Shown: one piece after another, positions 42,205-50,714 of the stretch
How positions within the stretch are numbered: position 1 is the stretch's first letter
Layout of the letters: each line of letters begins with the position of its first letter
DNA from: an uncultured Bacteroidales bacterium
GTDB lineage: Bacteria > Bacteroidota > Bacteroidia > Bacteroidales > F082
DNA length: 64,000 nt
Reading direction: 5' to 3'
Assembly: GCA_900315175.1 (NCBI GenBank)
Contig: OMYA01000003.1
Coordinates: forward strand, 62,001 to 126,000
The notes under the pieces: generated by a model
Seen by the model: only the letters and a program-made list of their open reading frames with translations
The model's database searches: none
What the model was told of the DNA's origin: nothing
Position numbers and translations under genes: made by a program

Positions 42205-44550
42205 TTATTCTTTTTTCAAGGCGTATGCCGGATTAACTTTTGATACTGATATGATTTGCCAGATGACCGAGCCGATGGCAATGATGAACGAGAGGACTGC
42301 AGCCACAGCAAAAATCCACCAATAGGTTGGGATGCGGTAGGCGAACTCTTCAAGATAACGCCCGCAAAGCCAGATGGCGACAGGTATTGCTATCACGTTG
42401 GCTATCAATATCATGACAATGTATTCCTTCAGATTGCGACGGATTTCGCTTTCCATCGTGCCGCCAAAAACCTTGCGGATGGCGATGCCCTTCTCGCGCT
42501 CGGAGGCGAAATGGGTGCTCATGGCGACCAAGCCAAGCAATGCCAGCATCACCGAGATACCCATTATCAACTCGATAAGTCGCATCTGGCGTCGGGTCTT
42601 GTCGTATTTCTTGGCAATGACATTCTTCACAAAATCGTTATTGTAAGGCTCCACGTATGCACCAAAGACAGTTTTGCAATGCTTCTCATACACCGCATCG
42701 ATGGCACGTTTTGCCTCGTCGTGATTACCAACAATATCCAACAGGAAATGAAACGGTTGGGAAAATAACCAATGACCGTTTGCAAAGACGATGGAATAAT
42801 CTTCATCGGTGGCATGGAGTGCGTCCAGCATATTGAAATCCTTGATGACACCACAGATATCTTTGACTCCATTACCATTTGCCCACGACTTAATCTCATC
42901 GAAGTTGTAATCGCCGTAAGGTAATCCTGTCATACCTACAACGGTGCTTTCCGTTATCCAGCCGCTACCCTCCTCGGGCTCATGGAACTTTTCCACCACC
43001 TGAAAGCCCAACATCCTGAATGCCGCAGTGTCGCATGTGAAGAAATTGACATTTGTTGTATTAACCGACTCTCCTTTCTTGGCCATGAGTACTGTAAAAT
43101 ATGTAAAAGTCGGAATACTGTTTGTTTTTGCCAATTCCTTAACACACGGCAAAGCTCGAAGGTCGTCGGCAAAGGCTTCACTTTGTCTGGAAACGTCCAA
43201 TTTCGAACTGATGAAATAAAGGTTGTCGGTATGTAGTCCGATGGGTCGCTCCACCATATGACGCATCTGAAGTTCCATAGTAATGACCAACGAAATCAGA
43301 ATTATCACAATCACATTCTGCAAAACTATGAAAACCTTCGACAAGGTCTTTTTCGAATGATATTGGAAGGTGCCTTTCACCACGTCGATGGGACGGATTT
43401 TGGCGATAATAGCTGCAGGCATAAATCCAGCCAACAGCGAAACAGTTATTGTTATAAGCAGATAAGCGACGACATAACTTATTGAGAATGGCACCTTTAC
43501 AGGGATATCAGCAGCCAGCAGACGGTTAATTCCAGGCGACATAGCATGAGCTATTGCCAAACCGACCACAAAACAGCACAAGGTAAATGCGAACGACTCG
43601 CAGAGAAATTTCCAGATAATATCGGACCTCTGCGCTCCCACAAGCCGCCTCGAAGCCATCTCCTTGGCGCGTTTTCCCGTAAGGGCGACGTTAAGATTCA
43701 CATAGTTGATGAGAGCCGATATCAGCAGCAAAAGCCCTATCACAATCATTGTTCGAAACATTGACCTGTCACCTTGTTGCAAGTGAATTTTTGTTCCGCT
43801 GAAAAACAGTTCATCCATACGGAACATGGAAACACACTTTTCCTTGAAGAAAACAGTAAACTGTCCGCCGTATGTCTCCTTGCAGATTGCAGTGATTTTA
43901 TCATTCAGCAGCTCGCGGTCGGCATTAGGACTTACCTTCAGGAAAGTATGGATATAAGTCATATTATATATCGGATACTCTCTGAATGGTTTCACATTCT
44001 TGCAGGTCGCGATATTAGCGATTAAATCGGCATCCAGCAACAGTGAGCTGCCCAAGGTGGAAAAAACGCCCGCCACATTCAGGGTGTCTCCCCCTGCAAT
44101 CAGCTGACGGCCAATGATTTCGTCTTCTATTTTTGAAGCTAATTTCTCTGAGATGAAGGCAATGTTGGATTTGGTAAAGTTGTCGGCATCGCCTTCCTTA
44201 AATTTTACAGGGAAGAAATCGAAAAATTCGCGGTCGCAGTACAAATAATCACTTACATACAACTCGTCTCCAATTTTGATAGACTGTTCTTTTGAGAATG
44301 AGAAATGTGTCACGCTTTCCACTTCGGGCAGCTTGTCGGCAATAAGCTCCTTCATACCGTAGCCGTTGGTCATTTGATCGGCACCAACTGCATAAATCCG
44401 CTCACGGTCGGGGTTCTCACGCGTGACGGAGTATTGCTGCATCACATAGCAGAACGCGATGATGACAAAGGCCAAGGCGACGCTCAAACCGATGAACTCG
44501 ATGGCGGTGTAAAGCTTGTTGCGGGATAGGAATTTAAGGTAACTGCTCAT
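42205..44550 (-). CDS. MacB/FtsX-type ABC permease 5
   Basis: A 781-residue permease. The start MSSYLKFLSRNKLYTAIEFIGL leads into a first membrane helix, a periplasmic MacB-like domain to about residue 270, and a three- to four-helix FtsX block. A second periplasmic domain and a second FtsX block follow and end at NPAYALKKE. The two halves resemble a fused dimer, a layout common in Bacteroidota. REMSRRLVGAQRSD-like 'RAKEMASRRLVGA' and 'EREKGIAIRKVFGG' are the conserved cytoplasmic elbows after the helices. It is closest in sequence to the third permease (48303-50690). Two bases separate it from the fourth permease, so both are co-transcribed from the sigma-54 promoter at 46936-46949. Confidence 0.9.
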   Translation of the reverse strand: MSSYLKFLSRNKLYTAIEFIGLSVALAFVIIAFCYVMQQYSVTRENPDRERIYAVGADQMTNGYGMKELIADKLPEVESVTHFSFSKEQSIKIGDELYVSDYLYCDREFFDFFPVKFKEGDADNFTKSNIAFISEKLASKIEDEIIGRQLIAGGDTLNVAGVFSTLGSSLLLDADLIANIATCKNVKPFREYPIYNMTYIHTFLKVSPNADRELLNDKITAICKETYGGQFTVFFKEKCVSMFRMDELFFSGTKIHLQQGDRSMFRTMIVIGLLLLISALINYVNLNVALTGKRAKEMASRRLVGAQRSDIIWKFLCESFAFTLCCFVVGLAIAHAMSPGINRLLAADIPVKVPFSISYVVAYLLITITVSLLAGFMPAAIIAKIRPIDVVKGTFQYHSKKTLSKVFIVLQNVIVIILISLVITMELQMRHMVERPIGLHTDNLYFISSKLDVSRQSEAFADDLRALPCVKELAKTNSIPTFTYFTVLMAKKGESVNTTNVNFFTCDTAAFRMLGFQVVEKFHEPEEGSGWITESTVVGMTGLPYGDYNFDEIKSWANGNGVKDICGVIKDFNMLDALHATDEDYSIVFANGHWLFSQPFHFLLDIVGNHDEAKRAIDAVYEKHCKTVFGAYVEPYNNDFVKNVIAKKYDKTRRQMRLIELIMGISVMLALLGLVAMSTHFASEREKGIAIRKVFGGTMESEIRRNLKEYIVMILIANVIAIPVAIWLCGRYLEEFAYRIPTYWWIFAVAAVLSFIIAIGSVIWQIISVSKVNPAYALKKE

Positions 44551-44552
44551 TT

Positions 44553-46904
44553 TTATTCTTTTTTCAATGATTCTACGGGGTTCATTTTTGCGATGCGGTT
44601 GCTACTCAAAACGACCACGATGGTCACGATGATTATCACGAACAATGCGCCGATGAGGAAATACAATGGCGAGAGGGCGATGCGTTCGGCAAATTGCTCC
44701 AGCCATTTGTGAGCCACGAAATAGGTGCATATACAGGCTACGACTGACAATACAAGAGACAGTCTCAGCACGTCCCAAGTGAAGATACGAAGCACGTCGG
44801 GCACCGTAGCACCATGGATTTTACGGACAGCCATCTCTTTGCTGCGACGGTTTGACTCGTCGCGGACGAAGCCGATGAGGCCGATTATTGCTATCATCAA
44901 GGCGAATACCGAGCCGATGAGGATAGTGTTGCGCATCTTGAGGCTGTCTTCGTAAGCTACGCGCATCGACTCTTGGTATGAGAAGATCTCAACCTCTTTT
45001 CCGTTAAGGGCTTCAGAGACTGCACTCGTAAGTTCCCGCATAGCGATGTCGTTGAGTTTCTCGTTGGTACGGAAAATGAGGAACGGCAGATACGACTCCT
45101 CATCATCGAGGGTACCGTAGAACAGCACGCTCGGCCGCTCATCGAGATAGACAAGGTTGCCGATACGGATATCGCGATACACGCCGGAGATGACGTAGCC
45201 TTTCAGTTCCATAACTTTCTCAGATACTTCGTGACCTGTGATGTTCACAATCTTACCGACAGCGCCGTCACTCCAGTCGGCAAACTCGTTCATTCGCTTC
45301 ACAAATCGCTCAGATACAACGACTTCCAACACATCAGATGGGGCGCGACCTTCGATAAACTCTATGCCAAGCAGGTCGAAAAAGCCTGGAGTGACCTCGT
45401 AGCCGTCAGCCACGTTGAAAAGCTGGCGGTCGTCACCAGGAAGCATGATATTGTCGCCACCAAAGCCGATGAATGGCAGCGAATTGCTCGCCTCAACGCC
45501 TTTTACTTCTTGATATTGCGTAAGTGTCTGAGCCACAACCTTTTCCGTGCCTTTATTTCCATCATAAAAACTCATGTAATAAAGATTTTCGGGATTGTAG
45601 CCAGGGTTGGAATTGTTCATTTTACGATATTGCAGCGTCACGACGATTACCATCACAGCGATGAAGACGTTGATGAACACCTGCACGCCGAGCAGCCCGA
45701 TTTTCCAGCGGCGAGAGTTTTCGGTATAGTTGCGGAACGCCACCGAAACTGGAATCCGCATGAACAGCTGCGCCGGCACGAACACTGAAACGAGCAGCAC
45801 AAAGAGCAGAACCAGACTGATAACGAGTATGCTTCGAGGTATCAGCAAGGTCTCAAACGGCACATCCAACAGATTAAGTATCAATCCTTTAGATGCAAAG
45901 ATAATCCCCGTTGCCAACGCCAATGAAAGCAGCAGATGCAGAAACGCCTCGCGAGCCAGCAGCCAGTGGATATTGAACGAGTCGGCGCCATAGCATTTGC
46001 GCACGCCTATCTCCTTGGCGCGACGCACTAACGATGAAATCACGACAAGGATATAATTCAGCAGGCTGATAGTTATCAGCAATGTAGCGGTGACAGTAAG
46101 CAGAATCACCATAGAGCGCACGTACGACTCGGAGGTATGGACGTCGCTGAAAGGCTCGAGATAATACCAAAGCACCGTGCCGTTTTTCTCAAGATCCTCC
46201 AGTTGCTGATGTGTCTCCTGCATACGGCGGATAGCCTCACCAAGTGACTTATAATCAACGCCTTGCTGAAGCTTCACAAAGCCAAAATAGCGGTCGTTGC
46301 CCATCCAGTTTTCGGTGCTCCACGAGGGATACGACACCAGCGAGCCTATGATGCTAAAATGGAACTCACCGTTTTCGGGGAAGTCTTTGAACACGCCTTC
46401 GACGGTGAACTTGCGGTTAGGATAGTCCTCGTTGGCGATGTATTTCCCGATGCATTCCTCCACGCCTCCGAGTTTCTTGGCGAATGTCTCAGACACCACA
46501 ACACAAAGCGGCTTGGCGAGAGCCTTCGCTGGGTCGCCAGCCAGTATTGGGCGGTCAAACACCTTGAAGAAGCAGGAGTCGGCAAGCACCATGCTACCGG
46601 AGATTACGTTGTTGTCTTCATCGACAAAACGCTCGCTGTTATAATAAAATGTATAACGCGTTGCCTCTTCCACCCCTGGCACCTCGGCTTTAAAGCCCGG
46701 GGCGATGGCACCGCTTGTCTGGGAGAAATCGTGTTTCTCGCCTTGCTGTTCGTAGTGAGTATCAATAAGATATATGCGGTCCACATCTTTGTAGAAGCTT
46801 TCGTACGACAGTTCAAAGCACACCTTGGCAATGAGCACGATGCCGATGGCGAGACCGATGCCAAGGGATAGGATTTTGATGAGGTTATCGGAGAAGTTTT
46901 TCAT
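44553..46904 (-). CDS. MacB/FtsX-type ABC permease 4
   Basis: A 783-residue permease with the same double MacB/FtsX layout as its neighbours. The N-terminus (MKNFSDNLIKILSLGIGLAIGIVL) differs from the MSSYLKFL type and is closer to the second permease. Conserved elbows are RRAKEIGVRKCYGADS and RRSKEMAVRKIHGATV, and the end NPVESLKKE is typical. It is the first gene of the downstream half of the locus. It has its own sigma-54 element, 32-45 bases before the start codon, and two palindromes farther upstream. The substrate is unknown. Members of this class move lipoproteins, peptides or toxic molecules, or transmit force to the periplasm. Confidence 0.9.
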   Translation of the reverse strand: MKNFSDNLIKILSLGIGLAIGIVLIAKVCFELSYESFYKDVDRIYLIDTHYEQQGEKHDFSQTSGAIAPGFKAEVPGVEEATRYTFYYNSERFVDEDNNVISGSMVLADSCFFKVFDRPILAGDPAKALAKPLCVVVSETFAKKLGGVEECIGKYIANEDYPNRKFTVEGVFKDFPENGEFHFSIIGSLVSYPSWSTENWMGNDRYFGFVKLQQGVDYKSLGEAIRRMQETHQQLEDLEKNGTVLWYYLEPFSDVHTSESYVRSMVILLTVTATLLITISLLNYILVVISSLVRRAKEIGVRKCYGADSFNIHWLLAREAFLHLLLSLALATGIIFASKGLILNLLDVPFETLLIPRSILVISLVLLFVLLVSVFVPAQLFMRIPVSVAFRNYTENSRRWKIGLLGVQVFINVFIAVMVIVVTLQYRKMNNSNPGYNPENLYYMSFYDGNKGTEKVVAQTLTQYQEVKGVEASNSLPFIGFGGDNIMLPGDDRQLFNVADGYEVTPGFFDLLGIEFIEGRAPSDVLEVVVSERFVKRMNEFADWSDGAVGKIVNITGHEVSEKVMELKGYVISGVYRDIRIGNLVYLDERPSVLFYGTLDDEESYLPFLIFRTNEKLNDIAMRELTSAVSEALNGKEVEIFSYQESMRVAYEDSLKMRNTILIGSVFALMIAIIGLIGFVRDESNRRSKEMAVRKIHGATVPDVLRIFTWDVLRLSLVLSVVACICTYFVAHKWLEQFAERIALSPLYFLIGALFVIIIVTIVVVLSSNRIAKMNPVESLKKE

Positions 46905-46935
46905 ACATTAATAACGTAAATACATTAATAATGCT

Positions 46936-46949
46936 GCAACAATCATGCC
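46936..46949 (-). promoter_or_regulatory. Sigma-54 promoter ahead of permease 4
   Basis: On the minus strand the sequence is TTGGCATGATTGTTGCAG: GG, ten bases, GC, the exact -24/-12 spacing of sigma-54 promoters (consensus TGGCAC-N5-TTGC). The expected transcript start is near 46924, giving a leader of about 20 bases. No TAnnTTTG box is seen here. Confidence 0.8.
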
Positions 46950-47002
46950 AAAAACACAAATCATTAAATATCAATGAGATACATTTTTGGCACAATAAAA
47001 AG

Positions 47003-47019
47003 TGTAAAATTATTTTACA
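47003..47019. promoter_or_regulatory. Upstream activator palindrome 1 for permease 4
   Basis: A perfect 7-3-7 palindrome, TGTAAAA-TTA-TTTTACA. Its centre is about 87 bases upstream of the inferred transcript start. Confidence 0.75.
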
Positions 47020-47024
47020 GTGGG

Positions 47025-47041
47025 TGTAAAGGAATTTTACA
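47025..47041. promoter_or_regulatory. Upstream activator palindrome 2 for permease 4
   Basis: TGTAAAG-GAA-TTTTACA differs from the perfect palindrome by one base. Its centre is 22 bases from palindrome 1, two helical turns. It contains the stop codon of the AAA ATPase gene. The identical 17 bases occur upstream of tolC. Confidence 0.75.
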
Positions 47042-48188
47042 ATTCGGCGGTCATCCCCCTTTGCAGCCACAGATTGAGCAGTCGGTCGTAAATGATATAG
47101 CCGTCAGGTTGAGTGTAAACAAGTTCTTTGTCAACAAGTACATCAAGAGCCGCCTTCACGCTACTTGGGCTGGGAAGGTCATTCCGTTTGATAAACTCAT
47201 TGCTTTGAGGTTGCTCAACCTTGCCTTCTTTGGCAATAGCCTTCAGCAGATTAACCTGATTTGAGGTAAGAAACGTCATGAGCATCTCGTACTGTGGTGT
47301 CAATGTGGCAAGGACAGCAATGATGGCGTCGGTAGCCTGATGCAATTCGGTTATCCGTTTGTTTCCTTCATACAAACGGTTCATCATCAATTGTATATAC
47401 CAAGTATAACCGTCAAAACGCTGATATATGTCATGAAAAACCTCTTGACTCAAACTACCTTTCTTTGCCTCGAAGAAACGGCTGGCAAATTCATAATAGG
47501 CATCTTCCGGAATCGGTTGAAGGTTCATAAACTCCGTGCTCTGGTAAAACGGACGTTGTGGAGAATTGAACATTTCAGCCATCAGGTGCTGCCTGCTGCC
47601 TGAAAAGATAAACCCGGCATTTGAAAATTGGACATGCGAGCGCAGCAAGGCTTCTGTACCTTTCTCAGGGTAATATGCCACCTGCTGAAACTCGTCAATG
47701 GCAACATACACCTTTTTCTTGCTGCTTTTCAGATAATCAAAGATACTCTTCAACGTGTATTCATCGCTTGTTGAATCGATATTTAGCGAGAGCGATGGCA
47801 TTCCCGTCAACACGTCCACAGTAACGACTGGCCTCCATGCCTTAAAAGCGTCCAACACCTTTGACATTAAAGACTTCTCGCGTCGCAAAGCCTCATCCAC
47901 GATAGCAGCGCCCAACACTTGCACAAAATCATGAAGGTTTTGGGTGGAAAAGATATCCACATAGATACAAACCGCGTCTTTTTCAGTTGATGAAATGCGG
48001 TTAAAAACATGTTTTATCAATCCTGTTTTTCCGATTTTTCGAGGGGAAAGCAGTGTTATATTGCGTCCATTTTTCAGTGCAGAAATCAGATTTTCGGTTT
48101 CTTTTTCCCTGTCGCAAAAATATGCAGGTCCATCATATCCCTTGTAAACAAAAGGATTTTCAAGCTCTTTAGTTTTTTGTTTACCCAT
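47037..48188 (-). CDS. AAA family ATPase with C-terminal winged helix (archaeal-ATPase-like)
   Basis: A 383-residue ATPase from the ATG at 48188; a GTG at 48209 is also possible. It starts with NPFVYKGYDGPAYFCDREKETENLI, a usual beginning for this group. It has Walker A LSPRKIGKTGLI, Walker B KVYVAIDEFQQV, and a C-terminal winged-helix-like region (QVNLLKAIAKEG to YDRLLNLWLQRGM). Such proteins are widespread in Bacteroidota, often several per genome, with unknown roles; some STAND-related ones act in defence or stress. It divides the export locus but has its own vegetative promoter and a palindromic leader, so it is probably an independent insertion rather than a transporter part. Confidence 0.8.
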   Translation of the reverse strand: MGKQKTKELENPFVYKGYDGPAYFCDREKETENLISALKNGRNITLLSPRKIGKTGLIKHVFNRISSTEKDAVCIYVDIFSTQNLHDFVQVLGAAIVDEALRREKSLMSKVLDAFKAWRPVVTVDVLTGMPSLSLNIDSTSDEYTLKSIFDYLKSSKKKVYVAIDEFQQVAYYPEKGTEALLRSHVQFSNAGFIFSGSRQHLMAEMFNSPQRPFYQSTEFMNLQPIPEDAYYEFASRFFEAKKGSLSQEVFHDIYQRFDGYTWYIQLMMNRLYEGNKRITELHQATDAIIAVLATLTPQYEMLMTFLTSNQVNLLKAIAKEGKVEQPQSNEFIKRNDLPSPSSVKAALDVLVDKELVYTQPDGYIIYDRLLNLWLQRGMTAEL

Positions 48189-48219
48189 AGCATTATCTTT
48201 TTTTATCACATAATTATCG

Positions 48220-48250
48220 TCACGTAAATTACGTCACAACTTTTACGTGA
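48220..48250. promoter_or_regulatory. Palindromic operator or leader of the AAA ATPase gene
   Basis: TCACGTAAA at 48220-48228 and TTTACGTGA at 48242-48250 form a perfect 9-bp inverted repeat. A further ACGTAA-A-TTACGT palindrome (48222-48234) overlaps the left arm. It lies in the 5' leader, just downstream of the -7 box. Confidence 0.5.
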
Positions 48251-48252
48251 TG

Positions 48253-48260
48253 CAAAGATA
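48253..48260 (-). promoter_or_regulatory. Promoter -7 box for the AAA ATPase
   Basis: TATCTTTG on the minus strand, about 65 bases upstream of the chosen start codon. It is followed at once by the TCACGTAAA inverted repeat. Confidence 0.6.
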
Positions 48261-48302
48261 AATACTTTTTTTGAATGACAATACAAAATCTTCAAAAAAA
48301 GA

Positions 48303-50690
48303 TTATTCTTTTTTCAACGCCTCCGCAGGATTTGTCTTTGCGGCTTTCAAGGTCTGCCATAATACTGACAGGTATGCCATCAGCATGCCGAGGACGACTG
48401 CCACGACGATGATCCAGCCGTAATGGCTGATGCGGTATGAGAAACGGTCAAGATAATGGCTGCAGAAATATATCGACAGCGGTATCCCGATGATGGCGGC
48501 GATGCCGACCAAAACCATGTAATCCTTCACAGCACGCCATAACTCGCTTCTGACAGTGCCACCAAACACCTTGCGTACGGCGATGCCTTTTGTGCTTTGC
48601 TCGCTGTAATAGGTGCTCATTGCGATGAGGCCGAGCAAGGAAATCAGTACCGATAGCACCATAAACAGCTCCAGAAGACGCATAGCCATCTTGGCGGGCA
48701 TGAGCATCACGTTGTTAAGGTCCTTCACGTAGCCATTTTGAGCCGCCTCGACCACCATGCCGTTCTGCTCTTCAGAAAACTCAGCGTATGCTTGCATAAT
48801 GGCTTTCTCGGTTGCCTTGTAGTCGCCTGCCACGTCGATCATCACGCCACCACCCCACTTCAGGTCTTCGTCTTTGGCGATGACGACAGCCGAAAACTGG
48901 TTCGGTTCCGATGCCGCCGCCGAGCGTGTAGGTATATCTTCATATATGCCGCCCACATTCTGAGGCTTGCAGCCGTTGAGACGCAGGTGACGCGCATAAT
49001 AACGTGCCCGGGCGTCATCCAACGTAAGTTTCTCCGCCAAAGTTTTGGACAGCCATACCGAGTTGGTGCGCGGGATACCGAAATCTTCCACCACATGCAG
49101 ACCGAGCATGTTGAAATAGGTCTCATCGCATAGTATCAGCTGCATATCCACGGCTTCGTCTTCAGGCGTGATCAGCGACGTGCCCATGCCCAGCTGACCG
49201 GCGAAACCGCGCCCGTAGCCGACAGCGTTAACGTTAGGAATCTTTTCCAACCTGTTGATAAGCGGTACGAGTCCGTCGTAGTCTTGTGCCCAATATTGTA
49301 GTGAATACAGGCCTTCGGAGCGTGCGTTGATGGGTCGGGTCGTCATGTGACGCATCTGGATCTCCATCAGCAACGCCATGGCGATAAGCACTATGGTGAT
49401 GGTGTTTTGAAACACGATGAAAACCTTACTGAACACCATTTTCGTCTTACGGCGATAAGTGCCACGGACCACGTCGATTGGTGCGAAACGCGACGCGATG
49501 GCAGCCGGTGCGATGCCCGCCAGCACGCCCAGAATCACGATGGCAACGATATATGCCGCCACAATGCCTGCCGACCAGTCGAAACTGATTGGGACAAACT
49601 GCTCAAACGGCATGTTAGAAGCATATTCGCCACCTGACACACTCTGCAACATGTTGTTCATCATCGGCAACAGAGCTATGGCAATCAAGAAAGCCAACAC
49701 GAAGCAAACAGCAGTAAACGCTATCGATTCGGTGATGTATTTCATAATGATGCGACCTTGTGTGGCGCCATGAAGCCTGCGGGTAGCCATCTCCTTGGCA
49801 CGTTTTCCCGAAAGGGCCATATTCAGATTGATATAATTGAAAACCGCCGAGAGGAGAAGCAGAATAACCACGACGGATAGCATCTGCAGCACAGCCTTGT
49901 TGCCTTTTTTAAACATAAACTGGTTCTCGTTGAAATAGACCTCCGGCAGGGTGTAAATCGGCATAGCTTTCACGAAACCATTTCCGTAACAGGGCAGTCC
50001 CACAGCCTCCACTTTCTTTGCAAATTCCTGACGGTCAGTGCCTTCGCGTACCTTTATCAAGGTCATATACGAACCGATGGAACTAAAAGGTTTCAGGTCG
50101 CCTGGGTCGTAAAGCTCGTCGTATTCGGCATTCAGAAGCACATCAATGTGAGGTATCATCGAGTTTGGAGCATCTTTGATAACGCCGCAAATCACACTTT
50201 CTATCTTACCATCAAAATAAGTGATTTTCAATGGCTTACCGATAGCATCGCCGTTGAAGGCACGATTGGCAAGCGACTCTGAGACGAGGCAATAACCTCT
50301 CAGACTAAATTGTTCCAAATTTCCGTCGAGCAAGGTAAGACTCGGGAAAATATCAAATATCTCAGGGTCGGTCTCAGTGACGGTGGCGGTGAAAGGCTCG
50401 TTGCCAATAGTGATGTAACCGCCGTCATCGGTATTGCTGATGCGCATGACGGCTTCCGCCTCGGGCAGATTAGCCTCAAACACCGCCTTATCCCACCACG
50501 ACAGCATCAGGAAATCCTGGTTTCCGACGGCATAAATGCGATTGCCGTCAGGGTTGCCGTAAGCGACGGAATACTGCTTATACACATAGTTGCCAATAAG
50601 GATTACGAAGGCTATTGACACGATGAGGCCAATGGCCTCGATGACGGTATAAAGTTTGTTTCGGCTTAAGAATTTTAGGTAACTGCTCAT
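48303..50690 (-). CDS. MacB/FtsX-type ABC permease 3
   Basis: A 795-residue permease, very similar to permease 5 at its N-terminus (MSSYLKFLSRNKLYTVIEAIGL) and with the same GNP-Dx-RIYAVG segment after the first helix. Two periplasmic domains alternate with two FtsX helix blocks. Cytoplasmic elbows are GKRAKEMATRRLHGAT and QSTKGIAVRKVFGGTV, and it ends NPAEALKKE. It lies 24 bases after permease 2, so these are co-transcribed. It is the last gene of the tolC-led unit before the AAA ATPase gene. The near-duplicate relation to permease 5 points to expansion by gene duplication. Confidence 0.9.
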   Translation of the reverse strand: MSSYLKFLSRNKLYTVIEAIGLIVSIAFVILIGNYVYKQYSVAYGNPDGNRIYAVGNQDFLMLSWWDKAVFEANLPEAEAVMRISNTDDGGYITIGNEPFTATVTETDPEIFDIFPSLTLLDGNLEQFSLRGYCLVSESLANRAFNGDAIGKPLKITYFDGKIESVICGVIKDAPNSMIPHIDVLLNAEYDELYDPGDLKPFSSIGSYMTLIKVREGTDRQEFAKKVEAVGLPCYGNGFVKAMPIYTLPEVYFNENQFMFKKGNKAVLQMLSVVVILLLLSAVFNYINLNMALSGKRAKEMATRRLHGATQGRIIMKYITESIAFTAVCFVLAFLIAIALLPMMNNMLQSVSGGEYASNMPFEQFVPISFDWSAGIVAAYIVAIVILGVLAGIAPAAIASRFAPIDVVRGTYRRKTKMVFSKVFIVFQNTITIVLIAMALLMEIQMRHMTTRPINARSEGLYSLQYWAQDYDGLVPLINRLEKIPNVNAVGYGRGFAGQLGMGTSLITPEDEAVDMQLILCDETYFNMLGLHVVEDFGIPRTNSVWLSKTLAEKLTLDDARARYYARHLRLNGCKPQNVGGIYEDIPTRSAAASEPNQFSAVVIAKDEDLKWGGGVMIDVAGDYKATEKAIMQAYAEFSEEQNGMVVEAAQNGYVKDLNNVMLMPAKMAMRLLELFMVLSVLISLLGLIAMSTYYSEQSTKGIAVRKVFGGTVRSELWRAVKDYMVLVGIAAIIGIPLSIYFCSHYLDRFSYRISHYGWIIVVAVVLGMLMAYLSVLWQTLKAAKTNPAEALKKE

Positions 50691-50714
50691 ATTTTATATT
50701 TTTTAGCCATTAGC

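Noticed and set aside
46981..47001. Plus-strand TTGGCACAATAAAAAG as a further sigma-54 promoter
   Set aside because: The -12 position has AG instead of GC, and no plus-strand gene follows.
47003..47041. TGTAAAA palindromes read as Fur or FNR boxes
   Set aside because: The sequence is not a Fur box (GATAATGATAATCATTATC-like) or FNR box (TTGAT-N4-ATCAA). Position relative to the -24/-12 elements and the paired spacing fit an enhancer-binding regulator better.
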